Positions 16,037 to 23,818 of a stretch of 23,818 nucleotides of DNA are shown here, in pieces. The notes beneath the pieces are model-generated. The model searched no databases, was not told where the DNA came from, and saw only the letters and a program-made list of their open reading frames with translations. Position 1 is the first letter of the stretch; each line of letters begins with the position of its first letter. The translations under genes were made by a program, and so were the position numbers. Origin of the DNA: Puia dinghuensis (GTDB lineage: Bacteria > Bacteroidota > Bacteroidia > Chitinophagales > Chitinophagaceae); assembly GCA_026224995.1 (NCBI GenBank), contig JAMFRX010000674.1, positions 1-23,818 of the forward strand, written 5' to 3'.

Positions 16037-16537
16037 ATGGCTTCCTATTCCTTTACGCTCAACAACAAGCCCGTCCAGATCGACGCGGAGCCGGATATGC
16101 CGCTGCTCTGGGTCATCCGCGACCTGGTGGGGCTTAAAGGGACCAAATTCGGCTGCGGCATCGCGCAATGCGGCGCCTGCACCGTGCATTTCGCCGGAAC
16201 CGCCGTACGGTCCTGTGGCATCCCCGTCTCGGCCGTCGCCGGCCAGAAGATCACCACGATCGAAGGACTGGCGGGCAATCACCTGGGCGAAACGGTACAG
16301 CAGGCCTGGATAGAGGAGCAGGTGCCCCAATGCGGCTATTGCCAATCGGGTCAGATCATGAGCGCAACTGCCCTGCTTCACCACAACCCAAAGCCCACCG
16401 ACGCCGATATCGACATCGCCATGCAGGGCAATATCTGCCGCTGCGGCTGCTACGACCGCATCCGCAAGGCCATCCACCGGGCCGCCGCCATCCAGGCGCC
16501 GCCTGCAACACTCCAGAAATCACTCATCCATGCCTGA
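16037..16537 (+). CDS. [2Fe-2S] subunit of a molybdenum hydroxylase (isoquinoline 1-oxidoreductase alpha-like)
   Basis: A 166-residue xanthine-dehydrogenase-type iron-sulphur subunit. The N-terminal plant-ferredoxin-like cluster is held by Cys40, Cys45, Cys48 and Cys60 (GCGIAQCGACTVH...SCG). The second cluster, in the helical C-terminal domain, is held by Cys99, Cys102, Cys134 and Cys136 (QCGYCQSGQIM and ICRCGCY). All eight ligands are present. It passes electrons from the molybdenum site of the large subunit to an external acceptor. The start is placed at ATG 16037 (MASYSF), which matches the usual family N-terminus; ATG 16019 would add six residues. There is no signal peptide, so export would depend on the Tat signal of the partner subunit. 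The stop overlaps the start of the large subunit gene by 8 nt. Confidence 0.93.
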   Translation: MASYSFTLNNKPVQIDAEPDMPLLWVIRDLVGLKGTKFGCGIAQCGACTVHFAGTAVRSCGIPVSAVAGQKITTIEGLAGNHLGETVQQAWIEEQVPQCGYCQSGQIMSATALLHHNPKPTDADIDIAMQGNICRCGCYDRIRKAIHRAAAIQAPPATLQKSLIHA

Positions 16538-18710
16538 CGACAAAATAGCCCGTCGCGAATTCCTCAGGCATACCGGCCTCTCCAGCCTCGCCCTCGTCCT
16601 GGGCGTCGCCAACACCGGCAAAGCAGGAGCGGCTATCGCCAAGTTGCCAGGCCACCCGCCCATGGAAGGCCCCGCGTCTTATGGCATCACCCCTTACATC
16701 ATCATCGAACCCTCAGGTAAGATCACGATCATCAACCCCAGGTCCGAAATGGGCCAGGGAACCTACCAGTCTATCCCCGCCCTGATAGCGGAAGAGCTGG
16801 AGATAGCCCTTCAGGACGTAACCATCCTGAACAGCTGGGGCCAGAAAAATATCCCCGACCAGGCCGTAGGCGGCAGCGACTCCATCAAGAGCAGCTACAT
16901 GCAGCTGCGGAAAGTCGGCGCCGCCGCCCGGGAGATGCTCCGCACGGCCGCTTCCCGCCAATGGAACGCCCCCATGGAGGAATGCACCGCCGCAAACGGC
17001 GCCATCCATCACCACCCCACAGGTAAGAAGCTCGGCTATGGCGAGCTCGTCGCCCTCGCCTCCACCCTGGATGTGCCGGCCAATCCCCCACTTAAGGAAG
17101 CTAAGGATTTCAAGATCCTCGGTAGATCCATGCCCCGCCTGGACATCCCCCTCAAAGTCACGGGCCGCGCCGTCTACGGCATCGATATGGAGCTGCCAGG
17201 CATGGTCTACGCTTCCGTGGAGCGATGCCCCGTCTTCGGCAGCAGGCTCATAAGCTACGACGACACCGCCACCCTCAAGGTTAAAGGCGTCATCCGCACC
17301 GTAAAAGCTGAACGCGTCATCGGCAAGAACCACTACGAAGGCGTAGCCGTCATCGCCGATAACTACTGGGCCGCTCTGAAAGGCAGGAAAGCCCTCCAGG
17401 TACAGTGGGACCATCAGGGATTCGATAAATTCAGCTCAACGGAATACGAACAGCACCTCCGCGATCTCGCCAACGCCGATGGACTTCCCGTAGAAGATAG
17501 CCAAGGGGATTTCGACGCCGCCATGGCATCCGCACAGCATAAGCTGGAAGCGCTCTACGAAACACCCCTGGTCGCCCACGCACCCATGGAACCCATGAAC
17601 TGCCTGGCCCATTGGCAGGAAAACGATAAAGTCGACCTCTGGACCTCCGTGCAGGGCGCCGATATCATCATGGGCGAGCTGCCCACGACCCTCGGTATCC
17701 CCCGCGAGAACATCACCCCGCATATCTCCTTCCTGGGCGGTGGCTTCGGCCGTCGCCTGCTGGTAGACTTCGCCGGCGAAGCCGCCCTGCTTTCCAAAGC
17801 AACCGGCAAACCGGTGAAAGTCATTTGGACCCGCGAAGACGATATCCAGTCAGGTCCCTTCCGCCCGATGACCTTCTCCGCCATGAAGGGCGCCGTTACG
17901 GCCGACGGGAAGATCCTCGCCATGCAGCATAAGGTCATCTCGCCGTCTATAGAAGCCACACAATCCGAAAAATTCGACAAGACCAAGCCCGACGGCACCA
18001 TGACCGAAGGCATCAGCACCCAGCAATACGAGATCCCTAATACGAAGTACGCTTACGTCTTCGCCGATATCCACATTCCCCTGCAATATTGGCGCTCCGT
18101 CACCAGCTCCACCCTCGCCTTCGCCCACGAATGTTTCATCGACGAGCTGGCCGCCGCCGCAGGCAAAGACCCTCTGGACTTCCGGTTGCAAATGTTGACA
18201 GAGGATTCAGACGCAAAAAGGGTCCTCACAAAGCTGCGGACGCTGGCCCATTGGGACAAACCCCTGCCCAAAGGCTGGGGCCGCGGCATCGCTCAATATG
18301 AATTCTTCGCCGGCCTGGCCGCCAACGTGATCACGGTATCGACAAAAAAAGACGGTGGAATAAAAGTGGAGAAGGTCGTTTCCATCATCGACCTGGGCAC
18401 CGTCGTCAATCCCGACACCGTGAAGGCACAGGTGGAAGGCGCCATCGTCATGGGCCTCATCGCCGCCACCAAAGACGGTATCCGATTCGAGAACGGCCGG
18501 TCCGTACAATCCAATTTTCACAACTACCGCATGCTGCGCATCAACGAAATGCCAGCGGTGGAAGTACATATACTCGCCGAAGGCGGACCCAAGATCAAAG
18601 GCGTAGGGGAACCCGGCCTGCCTCCCGTAGCCCCGGCCCTGGCCAATGCCGTCTTCGCCGCCACAGGCAAGCGTATCCGCCGACTTCCTTTCGATCTCAC
18701 CAAAGTTTAA
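16530..18710 (+). CDS. Molybdopterin-binding large subunit (isoquinoline 1-oxidoreductase beta-like)
   Basis: A 726-residue molybdenum-hydroxylase large subunit. A twin-arginine signal is present at the N-terminus (ARREFLRHTG, Arg8-Arg9, followed by a hydrophobic stretch LSSLALVLGVA). The molybdopterin-binding repeats include GQGTYQSIPALIAEELE, the LGGGFGRR loop at 402-409 and TREDDIQ. The C-terminal GVGEPGLPP contains Glu694, the expected catalytic glutamate. Family members hydroxylate N-heterocycles or aldehydes in the periplasm with water as the oxygen source. Neither a FAD subunit nor a cytochrome acceptor gene is adjacent, and a XdhC-like insertion factor is also absent from the window. 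The substrate is unknown. It forms an operon with the iron-sulphur subunit, and the M1 peptidase gene starts 10 nt after its stop. Confidence 0.93.
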   Translation: MPDDKIARREFLRHTGLSSLALVLGVANTGKAGAAIAKLPGHPPMEGPASYGITPYIIIEPSGKITIINPRSEMGQGTYQSIPALIAEELEIALQDVTILNSWGQKNIPDQAVGGSDSIKSSYMQLRKVGAAAREMLRTAASRQWNAPMEECTAANGAIHHHPTGKKLGYGELVALASTLDVPANPPLKEAKDFKILGRSMPRLDIPLKVTGRAVYGIDMELPGMVYASVERCPVFGSRLISYDDTATLKVKGVIRTVKAERVIGKNHYEGVAVIADNYWAALKGRKALQVQWDHQGFDKFSSTEYEQHLRDLANADGLPVEDSQGDFDAAMASAQHKLEALYETPLVAHAPMEPMNCLAHWQENDKVDLWTSVQGADIIMGELPTTLGIPRENITPHISFLGGGFGRRLLVDFAGEAALLSKATGKPVKVIWTREDDIQSGPFRPMTFSAMKGAVTADGKILAMQHKVISPSIEATQSEKFDKTKPDGTMTEGISTQQYEIPNTKYAYVFADIHIPLQYWRSVTSSTLAFAHECFIDELAAAAGKDPLDFRLQMLTEDSDAKRVLTKLRTLAHWDKPLPKGWGRGIAQYEFFAGLAANVITVSTKKDGGIKVEKVVSIIDLGTVVNPDTVKAQVEGAIVMGLIAATKDGIRFENGRSVQSNFHNYRMLRINEMPAVEVHILAEGGPKIKGVGEPGLPPVAPALANAVFAATGKRIRRLPFDLTKV

Positions 18711-18720
18711 AATATCAGTA

Positions 18721-20298
18721 ATGAAATTAATGCTCTGCTCCGTATTCATGTTCTCCTGTTTCCAGCTGTTCTCGCAGTCTTATAACCCGGCCATCGACGT
18801 TCAGCATTATGATTATTCCCTGGCCCTCACAGACAGTAACAATACCATCCACGGCGACGCGGTAATCACCCTGGAGTTCAAAGAAACCGTTTCCGAATTC
18901 CCGCTGGACCTCACCGCGAAGAATGGCGAAGGAAAGGGAATGACCGTCAGCGCTGTAAGGGAAGGCAACAAAGCCATCCACTTTACTCAAGACAATCAGC
19001 ACCTCATCCTGCATACCGCCGGCGCCGCCGGCAGCCAGCACACCTACGCCATCCGCTACAGCGGCATCCCGGCCGACGGCCTCATCATCGCCAACAACAA
19101 ATTCGGAAGCCGCGGCTTCTTCGGTGACAACTGGCCCAATCGCGCCCATAACTGGCTCCCCTGCATCGACCACCCCAGCGACAAAGCGACCGTAGACTTC
19201 CATATCACGGCACCCGATCATTATACCGTCGTAGCCAATGGCGCCCTGCAGGAAGAGAAAAATCTGCCGGACCACCTGAAGCTCACCCACTGGAAGGAGT
19301 CCTCCCCCCTTTCTCCTAAGGTCATGGTCATCGGCGTAGCCGACTTCGCCGTGGACCATCCCGGCGACGCCATGGGCATCCCCATCTGGAACTATGTCTA
19401 CAAGGAGAACAAAGACCTCGGCTTCAAAAGCTACGCCGTGGCCCTGCAGATCCTGCCTTTCTATATCACCCATATTGGCCCCTACCCCTTCGAGAAACAA
19501 GGCAACGTCCAGTCCAAGACCCGCTTCGGCGGACTGGAGAACGCCAGCGCCATCTTCTACTTCGAGAACTCGGTCGGCTCACCGGGCGTGGAATCCCTGA
19601 TGGCCCACGAGATAGCCCACCAATGGTTCGGCGACGCCGCCACCGAGACCCAATGGCGCCACCTCTGGCTTAGCGAAGGCTTCGCCACCTACATGACCCT
19701 GTGCTACCTGGAAAACAAATACGGCCCCGACACCCTGAAGACAAGCCTGCAGAAAGACCGCGAAAAAGTCATCAAGTTCGAAAAACGGAAGTTCACACCC
19801 ATCGTCGACACCTCTATAAAGGAAGACTACATGCAGCTCCTCAACCCCAACAGCTACGAAAAAGGTGGCTGGGTCCTGCATATGCTGCGCCACGCCCTGG
19901 GTGACGACATCTTCTGGAAAGGCATCTCTACCTATTATAAAACCTACCGCAACAGCAACGCCTCCAGCGCCGACTTCCAGAAGGTCATGGAGTCCGCCAG
20001 CGGCAAGGACCTCCACGACTACTTTCACCAATGGCTCGACCAACCCGGTCACCCACACGTCGCCATCACCTGGAAATACGATCCGGACAAAAAAGCCCTG
20101 CTCATCGATTTCACCCAGCACGATGGAGACTATCTCTTCGACTTCCCCCTGGAATACACCGTCGACGGCTCACCCTATCGCGCAGACATCCACGGCCGGA
20201 CCACTCACGTCGAGCTGCCCCTCGCCGGAAAACCTACTACCTTCACCCCAGACCCGAATACAAATGTCTTAGCGAGCTTCGAAGTCACTGCCAACTAA
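18721..20298 (+). CDS. Secreted M1-family metallo-aminopeptidase
   Basis: A 525-residue gluzincin of the M1 family. The start is ATG 18721 (MKLMLCSVFMFSCFQLFSQS), which gives a signal peptide; longer readings run into the preceding gene. The N-terminal beta-sandwich (about 22-205) is followed by the catalytic domain with the exopeptidase motif GGLENAS (270-276, the GAMEN equivalent), the zinc site HEIAHQWFG at 296-304, third ligand Glu319 (LSEG) exactly 18 residues after His300, and Tyr379 (SYEKGG), the transition-state tyrosine. The C-terminal region is short (to 525), so it lacks the large helical domain of PepN. It removes N-terminal residues from peptides outside the cytoplasm. It lies 10 nt after the molybdenum subunit gene, suggesting cotranscription, and its stop is 3 nt from the convergent tldE gene. 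Confidence 0.93.
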   Translation: MKLMLCSVFMFSCFQLFSQSYNPAIDVQHYDYSLALTDSNNTIHGDAVITLEFKETVSEFPLDLTAKNGEGKGMTVSAVREGNKAIHFTQDNQHLILHTAGAAGSQHTYAIRYSGIPADGLIIANNKFGSRGFFGDNWPNRAHNWLPCIDHPSDKATVDFHITAPDHYTVVANGALQEEKNLPDHLKLTHWKESSPLSPKVMVIGVADFAVDHPGDAMGIPIWNYVYKENKDLGFKSYAVALQILPFYITHIGPYPFEKQGNVQSKTRFGGLENASAIFYFENSVGSPGVESLMAHEIAHQWFGDAATETQWRHLWLSEGFATYMTLCYLENKYGPDTLKTSLQKDREKVIKFEKRKFTPIVDTSIKEDYMQLLNPNSYEKGGWVLHMLRHALGDDIFWKGISTYYKTYRNSNASSADFQKVMESASGKDLHDYFHQWLDQPGHPHVAITWKYDPDKKALLIDFTQHDGDYLFDFPLEYTVDGSPYRADIHGRTTHVELPLAGKPTTFTPDPNTNVLASFEVTAN

Positions 20299-20301
20299 AA
20301 A

Positions 20302-21636
20302 CTACACCGCATCCGAAAGCGACGTGAACGTAAAATCTCTGACTTTCATCGGCGGCACCAGATAGCTCCGGTACGACTCTACGCTGATGCTCCGTTCGGG
20401 CTTGCCCAGCGACTCTACATTGTTGAGCATGATCACCGGACTCTCGTTGAAACGGAAGTTCTTCACCGGGAATTTAACCTCCCCGTTCTCGATATAGAAC
20501 GTACCGTCACGCGTCAGCCCCGTCAATAGCAGGGTCTGTGGATCTACCATCCGGATATACCACAGCCGGGAAACCAATATGCCCTTCTCCGTATTCTTGA
20601 TCATATCTTCCACACTCTCCGTTCCCCCTTCCATGATGATATTGCCGGGAAAAGGCACGGGCGCCACATTCTTCAACCCAGCCCAATAGCGGCTATAGCT
20701 CAGGTTCTTCACCACCCCCTTCTCGATCCAGCTCCGCTTCTCCAACGCCTGTCCCTCACGGTTCCAGGTCGACGAAGGCAGGTCTGTATTAAAGGGATCG
20801 CTATAGATGCTAACCTTGGGATCCATCAGCTGTTCCCCTATCCGGTTGCCACCCCCGGGCTTGCTCATAAAGCTGCGCCCCTCATCGGCATTGCGCGCAT
20901 CGAGCCCGAAGAACATGCTCTCCAGCATATATGCGACCGCCACCGGCTCCAGGATCACCGTATACTTGCCCGGCTCGATGGCCTTGGCGCCGATGGACCC
21001 ATTGGCCTTCGCCGCGGCTATCTTCGTCGCGGTGAAAGTATCCAGCTTGGTGACGTCATTGAAGCCGCGGGCCGCATAGCCCGAACCGGTGCCCTCCTCA
21101 TTACGGGTAGTGATGGTAAAGACGACATCAGTCCCTTTATTATAGGCGAACAAGCCCTTGGAGTTCAGCATAGCCTCGAAGGTGACGGAGTTCTCAAGAT
21201 AACCCGCCGCCTGCAGCTTGGCATCCCTGGAAACCTGGATGCTCTTCGCCACGGCTTCCGCCCGCGTATCGGGCGTGATCGCCGCCGTCGCCGGGACATA
21301 CGTAACGGACTCCGGAAAGTCCTGCGGCCCCAGCAGCGGCATATGCTCGGGGTTCTCCGGCGCCAGCTGCGCCAGCTCTTCCGACCGCAGAACACATTTT
21401 GCCAGGCTGGCGTCGTCGAATTCGTCGATGGTGGCGACACCCGTCTTCTTGCCGAAGCTGGAGCTTACGGCCAGGGTCAGCTGACTGATATCCCCGGCCG
21501 TAGACACGGAATTACGTGCATAGCGGATATTGCCGGCATCGCTTCCGTTCAGGGAGACCTCGCATTCCTCCGCCTTGGAATAAGCGAGCGCTTTTTTCAA
21601 TAATGTTTGAGCTTCTTCTTTGCTTAAAATGGCCAT
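20302..21636 (-). CDS. pmbA: TldE/PmbA-like subunit of the TldD/TldE protease
   Basis: A 444-residue TldD/PmbA family protein. The N-terminal domain (about 1-215) and the C-terminal domain beginning near EPGKYTVILEPVAVAYMLES fit the TldE half of the heterodimer. The HExxxH zinc motif of TldD is absent, as expected for TldE. Other family motifs are VPFPGNIIMEGGTESVEDMIKN, KGILVSRLWYIRMVDPQTLLLTGLTRDGTFYIENG and a C-terminal region ending MKVRDFTFTSLSDAV. In Escherichia coli the pair degrades unfolded peptides and matures microcin and CcdA. This protein has no signal peptide, whereas the TldD partner does. The gene starts 2 nt after the tldD stop, so the two are cotranscribed. Confidence 0.9.
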   Translation of the reverse strand: MAILSKEEAQTLLKKALAYSKAEECEVSLNGSDAGNIRYARNSVSTAGDISQLTLAVSSSFGKKTGVATIDEFDDASLAKCVLRSEELAQLAPENPEHMPLLGPQDFPESVTYVPATAAITPDTRAEAVAKSIQVSRDAKLQAAGYLENSVTFEAMLNSKGLFAYNKGTDVVFTITTRNEEGTGSGYAARGFNDVTKLDTFTATKIAAAKANGSIGAKAIEPGKYTVILEPVAVAYMLESMFFGLDARNADEGRSFMSKPGGGNRIGEQLMDPKVSIYSDPFNTDLPSSTWNREGQALEKRSWIEKGVVKNLSYSRYWAGLKNVAPVPFPGNIIMEGGTESVEDMIKNTEKGILVSRLWYIRMVDPQTLLLTGLTRDGTFYIENGEVKFPVKNFRFNESPVIMLNNVESLGKPERSISVESYRSYLVPPMKVRDFTFTSLSDAV

Positions 21637-21638
21637 AT

Positions 21639-23279
21639 TTAACCGATTTTTCTTGCTGTATTAATAACGTTAACTCCATTGAACCGCGCCGTCGAGCTGC
21701 CATGCGATACGGCATTGCTCTGCCCGGGCTGGCCCTTCCCGTCGTTGAAGGCGCCGCCCAGCCGGTAGTCCCTTTCGTCGGCTATCGCCACACAGGAATT
21801 CCAGAATTCCTGGTTCGTAGCCTGGTAGGCGACATCCTTTAACATGCCCACGATCTTCCCTTCCTTGATCTCATAAAAGGTCTGACCGCCGAACTGGAAG
21901 TTATACCGCTGCTGATCGATGCTAAAACTGCCATCGCCGATGATATAGATGCCCTTCTGCACGTTCTTTATGATGTCGTCTACGCTCAGCCCGTCCTTAC
22001 CCGGCTGCAGGGAGACATTCGGCATCCGCTGGAATTGCACGTCGGCCCAGCTCTGCGCATAGCAACAGCCCTGGGAATGCTTCAACCCGATAATATGCGC
22101 CTGATCGCGTATCGCCTGGTAGTTGACCAGCACGCCCTCCTTCACCAGATCCCATTTGCCGCATTTCACCCCCTCATCATCATAACCCACGGCTCCGAGG
22201 CTGCCGGGCTGCAGCTTATCGGCGACGATATTCATCAGCTTACTCCCGAAATGGAAGTTGCCGGATTTCCATTTGTCCAGGCTCAGGAAGCTCGTCCCCG
22301 CATAGTTGGCCTCATAGCCTAGCACCCTGTCCAGCTCGGTAGGATGCGCTACCGATTCGTGGATGGTCAGCCAGAGATGCGAAGGATCGAGCACTAAGTC
22401 GTATTTGCCGGGCTCGACGCTCTTGGCCGTGATCTTCTGAGCCACATCCGCCGTGGCATTCTTCGCATCTTCCAGGATATCATAGCGGTCCTTATACCGC
22501 GTGACGATGCCAGAGACCTTGCTCTCGGGCGTCGGCGTCAGGTATTCATAGCCCATCCCTACAGGCGAGCTCAGCGAACGCCGGGTCTGGAATTTGCCGG
22601 AGGCCTTGTCGATCTTGGTGACGGTGAAATTGGGATAGATGCGATGGATATCCTGGTCGATATAGCTGCCATCTGTGCTGGCGAAATATTTTTGTTCGTT
22701 GATGGCCAGGATGGCGGAGTTCACGAAGTTGGCGCCGCCCGAAAGCGCGATCCCATTGACTTCCATCAGCAGATCTATCTTTTCCTTCAACGGCACTTCG
22801 AAGACGCTCTTGACTATCGGCGTCTTCCAGCTCACTTCTCCATATCCTTGCTGCGGCGCCAGCTGAACGGGCTCGGTGATGATCTTGGAATTGGCCTTAG
22901 CCACCGCTACCGCCTTGGCAGCCGTTCGGGCTACCCCGTCAGGCGTCACGTCATTGGTAGCCGCAAAGCCCCAGCTTCCATTAGCGATCACCCTGATCCC
23001 TACGCCAAAGGATTCCGTATTGGCGATGTTCTGCACCCGCTTTTCCCGCGTGATCACAAACTGGTTGAGATACCTCCCTATCCGGACGTCGGCATAGGTA
23101 GCGCCACCGGATTTGGCGGCATTCAGGGCGATGTCGGCCAGCTGTTTCTTCGTAGCCTTGTCCATCCCGGCTTGAAGCGCCTCCGCGGGATCGATCATCC
23201 GCGACCCAAAGGGAAGCGAAGGCAGGGCCAGGGAACCTAGTCCCATACCCGCCATGTGAAGGAATTCTTTTCTTTTCAT
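21639..23279 (-). CDS. tldD: TldD-like zinc metallopeptidase subunit with Tat-like signal
   Basis: A 546-residue TldD. The N-terminus MKRKEFLHMAGMGLGSLALPSLPFG resembles a twin-arginine signal, with Arg-Lys instead of Arg-Arg. The active site is HESVAH at 307-312 (His307, Glu308, His312), within LTIHESVAHPTELDRVLGYE. RMPNVSLQPG and the KGIYIIGDGSFSIDQ region are further family motifs. Near the C-terminus, FNDGKGQPGQ (511-520) and VSHGSSTARF occur where many TldD proteins of this subgroup have FNCGKGQPGQ and VSHGC; Asp513 thus replaces the Cys that supplies the third zinc ligand in E. coli TldD. Cys496 (FWNSC) is the nearest other cysteine. It is about 65 residues longer than E. coli TldD, mostly from the N-terminal signal. 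It is the first gene of a pair with tldE. Confidence 0.9.
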   Translation of the reverse strand: MKRKEFLHMAGMGLGSLALPSLPFGSRMIDPAEALQAGMDKATKKQLADIALNAAKSGGATYADVRIGRYLNQFVITREKRVQNIANTESFGVGIRVIANGSWGFAATNDVTPDGVARTAAKAVAVAKANSKIITEPVQLAPQQGYGEVSWKTPIVKSVFEVPLKEKIDLLMEVNGIALSGGANFVNSAILAINEQKYFASTDGSYIDQDIHRIYPNFTVTKIDKASGKFQTRRSLSSPVGMGYEYLTPTPESKVSGIVTRYKDRYDILEDAKNATADVAQKITAKSVEPGKYDLVLDPSHLWLTIHESVAHPTELDRVLGYEANYAGTSFLSLDKWKSGNFHFGSKLMNIVADKLQPGSLGAVGYDDEGVKCGKWDLVKEGVLVNYQAIRDQAHIIGLKHSQGCCYAQSWADVQFQRMPNVSLQPGKDGLSVDDIIKNVQKGIYIIGDGSFSIDQQRYNFQFGGQTFYEIKEGKIVGMLKDVAYQATNQEFWNSCVAIADERDYRLGGAFNDGKGQPGQSNAVSHGSSTARFNGVNVINTARKIG

Positions 23280-23310
23280 GTCACAAGCTATTATATTTTT
23301 ATATTAATGT

Positions 23311-23818
23311 TTACCCATTCATCCCGCCCATCTTTCTCTCAACCCATAAAAACAGCATACTAACTAAAAACAAAGCATAGATCCAACCCTTAGGCGCCTC
23401 TACGTTTACGGCTGCTGTCTTCGGCCCTTCCACCACCGATCTGCCCATGCCGCGGATCAATTCCCCGGTGTCTTCTCTTCGCCGCTTCCTGTCGACGCCA
23501 CTCCAGGCCCCCGCAGGCCAGGCATACCACCACGTGGTATCTCCTCCCTGCGTATGCGCGGACTGCCAGCCCGCGGCTTCCGGCCAATAGCTTCCCTGCC
23601 AGCGGAATGGCAGCGCCGCCCCCTGCGCCAGGTAGACAGTGACCGGCTCAGCGTCCTTCGTTGCCGGCCCAGCGCCCCCAACCACCCCCTGTGGCATCTC
23701 CTTCCCCGTCTCTACCATGACTTTCACCTGCTCACCTACTATTGGCAATGCCGGCTCCCAGCTCCATTCCTCAACCGCCTCTCCGGGTCGCGCCAAAAGA
23801 CCTAAGATCGACGTCCAG
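23311..23818 (-). CDS. C-terminal part of a membrane-anchored protein (BatA/aerotolerance-like, uncertain)
   Basis: The frame is open from the right edge to a TAA at 23311-23313, giving about 168 residues of the C-terminus; the N-terminus is outside the window. The visible part is extracytoplasmic-looking and Gly/Trp rich (WSWEPALPIVGEQVKVMVETG, WQGSYWPEAAGW, TTWWYAWPAGAW), with a single hydrophobic helix near the end (APKGWIYALFLVSMLFLWVERKMGG). A long soluble region followed by a last TM ending in WVERK is reminiscent of Bacteroidota proteins with a BatA N-terminal domain and a vWA-like region, but I cannot confirm this without the rest. It lies upstream of tldD with a 31-nt AT-rich gap and may be cotranscribed with it. 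Confidence 0.6.
   Translation of the reverse strand, partial: WTSILGLLARPGEAVEEWSWEPALPIVGEQVKVMVETGKEMPQGVVGGAGPATKDAEPVTVYLAQGAALPFRWQGSYWPEAAGWQSAHTQGGDTTWWYAWPAGAWSGVDRKRRREDTGELIRGMGRSVVEGPKTAAVNVEAPKGWIYALFLVSMLFLWVERKMGGMNG

Noticed and set aside
16713..17414. 233-codon minus-strand open frame opposite the molybdopterin subunit gene
   Set aside because: It has a low-complexity Gly/Asp/Val composition typical of an antisense shadow, and the sense frame carries all family motifs.
23280..23310. AT-rich imperfect inverted repeat in the gap upstream of tldD
   Set aside because: It consists of short A/T runs with mismatches, which arise easily by chance. No promoter box of good quality could be fixed here.

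Overview
The window looks like an ordinary chromosomal stretch of a Bacteroidota bacterium, most likely of the Chitinophagaceae type. The grounds are large stand-alone FtsX/MacB-like permeases ending in ANPVKSLR, a DUF4097 protein, a GH95 fucosidase, start sites without a clear Shine-Dalgarno sequence, and two matches to the Bacteroidota -7 element TAnnTTTG. The placement is inferred from gene content, not from a marker gene. I see no rRNA, tRNA, CRISPR array, transposase, phage gene or plasmid origin. Coding density is very high and no gene-free stretch exceeds about 170 bases.

Layout. 1-396 (-) is the N-terminal part of an exported SMP-30/gluconolactonase-like protein that runs off the left edge. 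490-1814 (+) holds two translationally coupled hydrolases (SGNH hydrolase and esterase). 1811-7696 is a minus-strand block, read right to left: a DUF4097 beta-solenoid protein, a terminator hairpin, an M28 aminopeptidase, an FtsX-like permease and an exported SAM hydrolase of the DUF62 family. 7865-10243 (+) is a second FtsX-like permease. 10221-12680 (-) is a GH95 alpha-L-fucosidase-like enzyme. 12746-14262 (+) is a coupled pair, an exported papain-like or C39-like cysteine peptidase candidate and a lipoprotein, neither of which I can assign to a named family. 14266-15978 (-) is a DUF1345 membrane protein followed by an SDR epimerase. 16037-20298 (+) is a two-subunit molybdenum hydroxylase of the isoquinoline 1-oxidoreductase type followed closely by a secreted M1 aminopeptidase. 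20302-23818 (-) is a membrane protein fragment, then TldD, then TldE/PmbA.

How the genes may work together: much of the content is envelope-directed. Signal peptides, a lipobox or Tat signals appear on the SMP-30 protein, SAM hydrolase, M28 and M1 peptidases, DUF4097 protein, fucosidase, cysteine peptidase candidate, lipoprotein, molybdenum subunit and TldD. This suggests periplasmic or surface degradation of peptides and glycans plus envelope maintenance. No single dedicated pathway spans the window.

Points most worth a second look: the cysteine-peptidase/lipoprotein pair (12746-14262); an uninterrupted series of eight 18-residue TSGG[N/Q] units in the DUF4097 protein; a perfect 19-bp palindrome 2 bp before a permease start, with a second 9-bp inverted repeat in the next intercistronic gap; TldD with Asp where the third zinc ligand Cys is expected, exported while its partner is not; a Thr in place of a catalytic Asn in the GH95 enzyme; an exported SAM hydrolase; and four convergent gene junctions that all overlap or lie 3 nt apart.
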